NCBI RefSeq assembly: GCF_000691165.1
Contig: NZ_ASJD01000002.1
Span: 617,097-681,096 of the forward strand
Length of the DNA stretch: 64,000 nucleotides
Direction of reading: 5' to 3'
DNA from: Bacillus safensis FO-36b
GTDB lineage: Bacteria > Bacillota > Bacilli > Bacillales > Bacillaceae
Below, piece by piece: positions 58,926-64,000 of this stretch (position 1 is the first letter of the stretch; each line of letters starts with the position of its first letter). Both the position numbers and the translations under genes were made by a program. The notes under the pieces are model-generated. The model was not told the origin of the DNA, did no database searches, and saw only the letters and a program-made list of their open reading frames with translations.

Positions 58926-58943
58926 TTAAAGGAGATGTCAATC

Positions 58944-59846
58944 ATGACAAACATACATGAACGTAATATTGATGGGAAAACAAAATTAGTTGGTCTTCTT
59001 GCTACACCAATCGGGCACAGCCTTTCACCACGTATGCATAACCTTGGCTATACACTAACAGGTCTCAACTATGCTTACCTTGCATTTGAAGTAGGGAATG
59101 ATGAACTAGAAGCAGCCGTAAATGGTATGAAAGCAATGGGTGCAGCTGGATTTAACGTCTCTATGCCGAACAAAATGAAAGTACTAGATTACTTAGACGA
59201 ACTAGATGATTCTGCAAGATATACACGTGCAAGTAACACTGTAGTGAACAAGAATGGTAAGCTCATCGGCTACAACACAGATGGTCTTGGATATGTAAGA
59301 AACTTGATTGAACATGGTGTTGAATTAGCTGGTAAGAAGGTCACTCTCGTTGGCTCTGGCGGTGCTGCGACTCCGATTGCGATTCAGCTTGCACAGTCCG
59401 GCATTCGTGAAATTAGTATTTTTGCTCGTAATGATCAATACTTTGTTCAAGCAGAAGAAAATGTAAATTACATCAACAACGAAATGAAATCATTCGGTGT
59501 CAAAGCAAACATTTTCCCACTTGAAGACAAAGACGCGTTCCGCCGTGAAGTAGCAGAAAGTGCAATCCTGGCAAATGGGACAAGCCTTGGCATGAAACCA
59601 CTGGATCAACTCAGCATTATCGATGATACACTTGATGTACTTCGTGAAGATTTGATCGTGACAGATGTCGTATACAACCCGCAAAAAACAAAGCTTCTTG
59701 CGCAAGCACAGGAAGCTGGCGCCAAAACCATTAACGGTCTTGGAATGATGCTGTGGCAAGGTGCACTTGCTTACAAACTCTTTACTGGTGAAGATATGCC
59801 AGTTGATCAAGTAAAACAAATTCTTTTTGAAAATGACCGTTTCTAA
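58944..59846 (+). CDS. Shikimate/quinate 5-dehydrogenase (YdiB-like)
   Basis: 300 residues. Substrate motif GHSLSPRMHN (24-33), catalytic Lys77 (MPNKMK) and Asp113 (NTDGLGY), nucleotide loop GSGGAA (137-142). It interconverts shikimate or quinate with the 3-dehydro acids. The context (LacI regulator, carriers) argues for a catabolic YdiB-type enzyme, not the biosynthetic AroE. I use the ATG at 58944; the ATG at 58935 directly abuts AAGGAG. No dehydroquinate dehydratase gene is nearby. Confidence 0.82.
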   Translation: MTNIHERNIDGKTKLVGLLATPIGHSLSPRMHNLGYTLTGLNYAYLAFEVGNDELEAAVNGMKAMGAAGFNVSMPNKMKVLDYLDELDDSARYTRASNTVVNKNGKLIGYNTDGLGYVRNLIEHGVELAGKKVTLVGSGGAATPIAIQLAQSGIREISIFARNDQYFVQAEENVNYINNEMKSFGVKANIFPLEDKDAFRREVAESAILANGTSLGMKPLDQLSIIDDTLDVLREDLIVTDVVYNPQKTKLLAQAQEAGAKTINGLGMMLWQGALAYKLFTGEDMPVDQVKQILFENDRF

Positions 59847-59856
59847 AATAAAAAAG

Positions 59857-59893
59857 ACAAAGGGCTAAAATGATCATCATTTTAGTCCTTTGT
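59857..59893 (+). terminator. Terminator of the MFS-dehydrogenase unit
   Basis: ACAAAGG + CTAAAATGAT paired with ATCATTTTAG + CCTTTGT, then TTTTC; about 17 bp of stem. Confidence 0.85.
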
Positions 59894-59911
59894 TTTCAGC
59901 TCTACACGCTG

Positions 59912-59936
59912 AGACGACTTCCTGCGGAGGTCGTCT
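59912..59936. terminator. Second hairpin, shared with the convergent MFS gene
   Basis: AGACGACTTCC / GGAGGTCGTCT, 11 bp with one wobble and a 3-base loop, followed by T-run on the plus strand and preceding the stop of the minus-strand MFS gene. Confidence 0.8.
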
Positions 59937-59940
59937 TTTT

Positions 59941-61134
59941 TTAATCATGTATCATGATTTGACGGTATCGATACAGGATATACAGTGCGCCGATAATGGC
60001 CGCAACAGCCACCACTGCATCGAACATAAAGATTTGTAAAATGGACGCGTGACTCTGAATTAAACCTGTTACGACCGGGATGACGATAGCCGACACGCCG
60101 CCCGCTGTAGAGATAATCCCTGTCATCGTCCCTTTGTTTTTCCAGAAGAATTCAGCCATCACAGTTAACGTCAGCTGAAAAACTCCTGCGGTTGAAAATC
60201 CCAATACAAACGCATTGACGGTTCCTATGACTGGGGATTTCACGACCAAGAGCACACAAATGGAAACAAGTGTAATGATGGGGTAGATCAGCAGTACAGT
60301 GACCGGACGGACAAAGCGGCGAAGCAGAAACGCGAGCATCACGACAGACAGCAACCCGCCCATGCTATAGTAACTGAGCAGTTTTACAGCACTGCCCGAT
60401 GCCATCCCCAAGATGGCCTCACCGTACGTAGGAAGCCAAATTTGCGGCAGCGCATACAGTCCATTTGACGTAAAGCTGATCAAAATGAGTGCGATCCCTT
60501 CCCTCCAAAATGTAGGCTCTGTCGAGAAGCGCGGAAGTCCGTCATACTCCGTTACCTGGACTTGCTCCACCTTACGATGATTCGGAAATGGCAAGGTCCA
60601 CAGCATCAAGACATTCACAAGATAGATCAGAGCAGGGACAAAAAATGAAATTCCATAAAACAAATCATGCTCTGCTAAAAAGAAAATCGCCAGTGGCAAA
60701 ATGGTTGCCCCAATGGAGATAAAGGCCTTCACCATCACATTCGCAGATCCCGAGTTTTGCGGAAAAGCCTCCATTAACGCAGGATATGTTCCTGCATCCA
60801 TTGCCGAATTCGCGACGCCTGCCAAAATCGCAAATGCAAACGCGATTTGATAATTCGGAGACAATGGGATTCCAATGAGGAACACCGCCATCAGCACACC
60901 AGAAACCAAAATGACCGGCTTACGCCCAAAACGATCTGACAGTACACCTGATAAACCATACGTGAGCACCCTGCCAATGCCAAGCGCCGAAATCATATAA
61001 CTAATTCCCGCACTATTGGTATCTAACTGTTTGATTAAAAATGGCATATTTGAAGCCAAAATAATATTGACCATACCTAATAAAAAATAATTAATATACA
61101 GACTAGAAGCCGTTCTCACATACGGATTCCTCAT
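59941..61134 (-). CDS. MFS transporter (copy 2, paralogue of the 57744 gene)
   Basis: 397 residues, 12 hydrophobic segments, loop SGVLSDRFGRKPVIL. Similarity to the carrier on the other side of the dehydrogenase runs from the N-terminus (RNPYVRTASSLYINYF versus KNPYIKSSLGMYLNYF) to the PFPNH before the central loop. It may import a related acid or export an intermediate. Start ATG at 61134 chosen on alignment with the paralogue; the frame extends upstream to 61200. Confidence 0.8.
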   Translation of the reverse strand: MRNPYVRTASSLYINYFLLGMVNIILASNMPFLIKQLDTNSAGISYMISALGIGRVLTYGLSGVLSDRFGRKPVILVSGVLMAVFLIGIPLSPNYQIAFAFAILAGVANSAMDAGTYPALMEAFPQNSGSANVMVKAFISIGATILPLAIFFLAEHDLFYGISFFVPALIYLVNVLMLWTLPFPNHRKVEQVQVTEYDGLPRFSTEPTFWREGIALILISFTSNGLYALPQIWLPTYGEAILGMASGSAVKLLSYYSMGGLLSVVMLAFLLRRFVRPVTVLLIYPIITLVSICVLLVVKSPVIGTVNAFVLGFSTAGVFQLTLTVMAEFFWKNKGTMTGIISTAGGVSAIVIPVVTGLIQSHASILQIFMFDAVVAVAAIIGALYILYRYRQIMIHD

Positions 61135-61405
61135 CCTGACACACCCCTCAACACCATCGCAATGAAGTGACAAATAATGGTTACGCTTACAAGATCTCAT
61201 ATGTGAGGAAGAACAGCTTTTCAGCCTTCACGTTCATACATCTCATCATGTCATGCAGCTCACAGCTTACACGCCCTTCATGTATCAAGCATTTCTTCAA
61301 TTTTTCACTGCTCTTATTTTATACGAATGCGAAAGGTAAAGATAGTGAATTGCTTAAATTTGAAGGGAATTCATCGATCAAGCGTATGACACCATCGATA
61401 GAAAA

Positions 61406-61429
61406 AAGGAGTGGTTCATTCCACTCCTT
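61406..61429 (-). terminator. Terminator-like hairpin in the decayed region
   Basis: Perfect 9-bp stem AAGGAGTGG / CCACTCCTT, followed on the minus strand by a T-run. It would serve a minus-strand transcript from about 61.4-61.9 kb, where only fragments remain. Confidence 0.6.
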
Positions 61430-62160
61430 AAATGATGTCTCAATTCTGTTCATCGCAGCCCCCAAATACTTAGCTCATAAAAATATCCCGTTCTCTCGAT
61501 GCGTAATCCAAAACGGAAATATTCTTCCAAAAATAAAATCCCCATACCCACTTGAAAATTTTGTTTGCTCAAGAAGGTGATTTAAAAGAATAAAAGCTTT
61601 TTTCACATTCAATTAAAGTGCTGCAATTTCATGCTCTCGATAGTGTTCTCCATGTATTTGGATTTTATGTTCTCTCGATTGAAGGAAAGCAAATACCTTC
61701 TGACAAAACAATTGATTTTTCTTCAATATCTAAAAAGGGGTGTTCTGGAAGTGTCATATAGCTTAATTTGTTCATTAAATGCTGTCTTCTGCTTTTTCTT
61801 TTTAAGGTTTCGATTTTTGAATTTCTGTTGTTATTTATATTACCCAGTTCAACATCCACTTTCCATTTTGTACTTTATCATTACGATAAATACCTCATTA
61901 GGTCTTCATTCATAGATGCGAACAACTAAATACAGACTTGACGAGAACCTTCCATGAATTAAGAATTGTACACATGTGAAATTGTACCCTTATGGGGGAC
62001 ATCATCGCTTTCATCCACAAGTTAGAAGACGGTAAAGACCTGAATATCAAGATAAACATGAGAAATTAAAACCAGAAGGTTTCTTTCATCTCTACCACCT
62101 GACAAACACTACTCAGCGATTTTATAAAATCCATATACCACTATTCGAATTCTATAGAAA

Positions 62161-62207
62161 TGAAACAACCAGTCATCGAAAGAGTTTCGACAACTGGCTG
62201 TTTCATA
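62161..62207. repeat. Long inverted repeat / hairpin
   Basis: About 22-bp arms (ATGAAACAACCAGT... / ...ACTGGCTGTTTCAT) with a few wobbles and a 3-base loop. There is no adjacent U-tract in either direction, so it may be a weak terminator or the relic of a mobile element end. Confidence 0.5.
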
Positions 62208-62294
62208 CAGTGTTTTGATCCCAGTCTCTCAAAAACGGGGGATCAGTCCCGAATATAGTGATTGTTTAAAATATACGGGATCATTTTGAAGATA

Positions 62295-62960
62295 CTATGA
62301 ATGACTTTGTATTCGCTCCCGTATTTTCTGGGTATGATCTTGATTTAAAATCATTGCCAATTCGGCCTCATTTAGACCAGATCCCCATCTAAAGATAATT
62401 TCACTATTCAAACCATACTTCAAAAAAAGCGCTTGATAATCTACTTCATGACTATTCTTATCCAATCCTGAGTAAAACAAATCTTTTATAGATTCCTCTG
62501 AGTGCATAAAATCCTTTCTACTAGCAATCATGAAACTAGATTGATACTGATCCATTATTCGCAATGCTTTGTCTAAATCATGTTGAGGAACCTTGGCTAT
62601 ACTGACATAAAACTGATTTTCATGTTCATCTAAAAGTAATTCTGGCCCCTTTTCAAAACCTGAAGTATTTATGTCTGAATCAATAGATTTCCATACTTTT
62701 CGGAATCTCTCTATTCGCGAATGTACATCACTTACTTTCTTACTCAGAAAGATATAAAAATGGTAATTAGTCAAATGATCGCTAAAAATTTCTATTAGTT
62801 CATTTTGACAATAACTTTGAAAAGTCTTAATTCCACCATTATCTAAAAAGTAATATCCATTAATACTATATACACTTAACTGTTTAAGTTCATTTATTTT
62901 TTGATCTAACCACTTATAGTAGTTTGTCACTTCTTGTTCGAATTCAAGTTCTATTTTCAT
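62295..62960 (-). CDS. Unknown protein downstream of a polymorphic toxin, candidate immunity
   Basis: 221 residues, acidic and cytoplasmic, AT-rich gene. Not recognised. It lies 21 bp after the DUF2247-like gene in the same direction as the toxin gene, the usual place for immunity or orphan immunity genes. The ribosome binding site is weak. A CCCGTATA / TATATTCGGG hairpin follows downstream and may end the transcript. Confidence 0.55.
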   Translation of the reverse strand: MKIELEFEQEVTNYYKWLDQKINELKQLSVYSINGYYFLDNGGIKTFQSYCQNELIEIFSDHLTNYHFYIFLSKKVSDVHSRIERFRKVWKSIDSDINTSGFEKGPELLLDEHENQFYVSIAKVPQHDLDKALRIMDQYQSSFMIASRKDFMHSEESIKDLFYSGLDKNSHEVDYQALFLKYGLNSEIIFRWGSGLNEAELAMILNQDHTQKIRERIQSHS

Positions 62961-62981
62961 TAGGCATCTTTTGATCAGTAA

Positions 62982-63521
62982 TTAAAATTGCTCGAATTGA
63001 ACAACTTCTTTTTCTTTTTGTAAAAACTCCTCAAAAAGAGAGACTAACCTATTTATATTCTCTTCCTTTGAATACAGTAACGGATTATAACCATCTGAAG
63101 AAGGCATATAATGAATAAACGGTTCCATATCCTCAGGATAGCCAAAATCTGCGTATACTTCAGAAAGCTCATCCAACAACTCTTCAGGTGAATTCTTATT
63201 TTTTTCTTTTAAGTGAGACGTTATACCATATCTCCATTTCCTTTTTTCAACGTCCCATTGACTGGATTCTTCTTCTACCAAATCATTATATAATTCTACC
63301 AAAACCATTTGAAGTTTTCTATAATCCTCATCTGGGTCGCCATCTCCCCAAGCTAATTCTAGGATTAAAGAATTTTCACATTCAGTATGAGTAGATAAAT
63401 ATTCCACAGCATACTTGCTTATTTCTTTGTATGAAATCAAATCTAGCCTAATTCCTACATATATAGTTTTCCAATCATAGTGAATATTATATGTTTTTAA
63501 GACCTCTATAGAACATTTCAT
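62982..63521 (-). CDS. DUF2247-like protein, probable immunity protein
   Basis: 179 residues, acidic, no signal peptide. The pattern resembles DUF2247 (remembered), a family found next to polymorphic toxins. It starts 12 bp after the toxin stop, the standard position for the cognate immunity protein, which would neutralise the toxin domain in the producer. Confidence 0.62.
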   Translation of the reverse strand: MKCSIEVLKTYNIHYDWKTIYVGIRLDLISYKEISKYAVEYLSTHTECENSLILELAWGDGDPDEDYRKLQMVLVELYNDLVEEESSQWDVEKRKWRYGITSHLKEKNKNSPEELLDELSEVYADFGYPEDMEPFIHYMPSSDGYNPLLYSKEENINRLVSLFEEFLQKEKEVVQFEQF

Positions 63522-63533
63522 TTTTCTTCATTC

Positions 63534-64000
63534 CTATCTCTTAGGATTTTGATTAGGTAATCCTGTAATTTCACCTTCTGGAATAAACCTTCTATGAGTA
63601 ACGCCCTTATTTGGATCGACAATCCACTCAAAAATACCATTTTGATCTTTAACTGAAAACACTCTTTCAATTATTCGCAAATCTTTATTATAGACATCCT
63701 TGTAACTATAGTATTTCATTCCACCTTCTATTTGGTATAACTTAACCTTTGTTTTATCACCACCAACCAAATCAAACTCTTTAGCTAATGGTGTGTAATT
63801 GTCAATTATATCATTGAAACCATGTTGGCCATCTGGCTTTTTCAACGCACTTCCGACTCTTTTATTATCTAATACCGGATGTTCAATTTTATTCCCTTTA
63901 ATCCCCATCTTTCCATGAAACCCTTTAGCCCCGAACGGCAAAAGCATTCCTAGCGCCGCGTTCATACTCGCTTCCTGCTGTTCTTTTGAGATCTTGTTTC
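63534..64000 (-). CDS. C-terminal part of a polymorphic (LXG/YeeF-type) toxin, cut by the window edge
   Basis: The frame is open to the right edge without a usable start; about 155 residues are visible. A linker (ISKEQQEASMNAALGMLLPF) typical of the region before toxin domains leads to a domain with HGFNDIIDNYTPLAKEF and GVTHRRFIPEGEITGLPNQN. This resembles C-terminal domains of Bacillus type VII-secreted LXG toxins and WapA-like proteins. Activity unknown; a conserved His-Arg-Arg is visible in the C-terminal motif. It precedes two likely immunity genes. Confidence 0.65.
   Translation of the reverse strand, partial: NKISKEQQEASMNAALGMLLPFGAKGFHGKMGIKGNKIEHPVLDNKRVGSALKKPDGQHGFNDIIDNYTPLAKEFDLVGGDKTKVKLYQIEGGMKYYSYKDVYNKDLRIIERVFSVKDQNGIFEWIVDPNKGVTHRRFIPEGEITGLPNQNPKR

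Larger units (their letters stand above)
61135..62294. other. Gene-poor, AT-rich, probably decayed region
   Basis: No intact gene is supported over 1.1 kb. Several short minus-strand frames have protein-like composition but no ribosome binding site. One at 61665-61859 (minus) ends in EGICFPSIERT; another near 61455-61590 ends in THRENGIFL. Three imperfect copies of a CTCTCGAT-containing motif occur at about 61475-61501, 61626-61644 and 61660-61681. Two hairpins (61406-61429 and 62161-62207) are listed separately. Confidence 0.5.

Noticed and set aside
61167..61580. 137-codon plus-strand frame in the gap after the second MFS gene
   Set aside because: No ribosome binding site, low-quality composition, and it crosses a terminator hairpin.
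62161..62207. Insertion-sequence terminal repeat
   Set aside because: Only one hairpin is seen, with no transposase gene or matching distant copy in the window; kept only as an inverted repeat.

Overview
The window reads as a chromosomal segment of a Bacillus of the B. pumilus group (B. pumilus, B. safensis or B. altitudinis). The basis is Firmicutes-type AGGAGG ribosome binding sites, frequent TTG and GTG starts, cre sites, a SigD promoter, a Rap/Phr pair, a LicT-controlled beta-glucoside operon, and proteins I recognise as close to B. subtilis DeoR, YxeH, GntK, GntP, GanRSPQBA and GlxK. No rRNA, tRNA, CRISPR array or intact insertion sequence was seen. The species call is inference.

Layout. 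1-3.7 kb: deoR (cut by the left edge), an aldose-1-epimerase-like gene and an OatA-type O-acetyltransferase. 3.7-9.3 kb: a methyltransferase/saccharopine-reductase-like pair opposite a LuxR regulator, the HAD phosphatase yxeH, a MerR regulator and a Gfo/Idh/MocA oxidoreductase. 9.3-13.6 kb: a double-PAS chemoreceptor behind a SigD promoter, an amino acid permease and an AlkC-type DNA glycosylase whose reading frame has no ordinary start codon. 13.7-17.7 kb: gluconate operon gntK-gntP with an RpiR-type regulator. 17.8-19 kb: an AT-rich islet with a small exported putative toxin and its partner. 19-20.7 kb: an unrecognised membrane protein. 20.7-29.7 kb: a LysR regulator and the galactan operon ganR / ganS-ganP-ganQ-ganB-ganA. 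30-34.5 kb: a CitMHS carrier, a three-gene ABC-2 exporter unit and an unknown protein. 34.7-38.9 kb: a PhnA-like protein and a glycerate unit (glxK, GntP-type permease, CdaR regulator).

39-44.1 kb: a TetR-MFS-FtsX-ABC export cluster with two matching operators. 44.1-46 kb: a small membrane protein, a frameshifted remnant and a rap-phr signalling pair whose 39-residue Phr ends in ERPIGT. 46-50.4 kb: beta-glucoside operon (EIIBCA, 6-phospho-beta-glucosidase, LicT-type antiterminator) behind a promoter, perfect cre, RAT element and terminator. 50.5-54.4 kb: an anchored unknown protein, PadR-DUF4188, a Nudix hydrolase and an XRE-DUF3169 pair, with striking palindromic operators. 54.4-56.1 kb: an amino acid permease preceded by a glycine riboswitch. 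56.3-61.1 kb: a LacI regulator, two paralogous MFS carriers and a quinate/shikimate-type dehydrogenase. 61.1-62.3 kb: decayed, gene-poor DNA. 62.3-64 kb: the 3' end of a polymorphic toxin gene with two downstream genes, probably immunity, cut by the right edge.

Much of the window is carbohydrate and organic acid catabolism, with candidate CcpA sites at the galactan, citrate, glycerate and beta-glucoside units. It is interspersed with small regulator-plus-membrane-protein modules and two toxin-type loci. Product names come from remembered family features and visible motifs; no database search was run.
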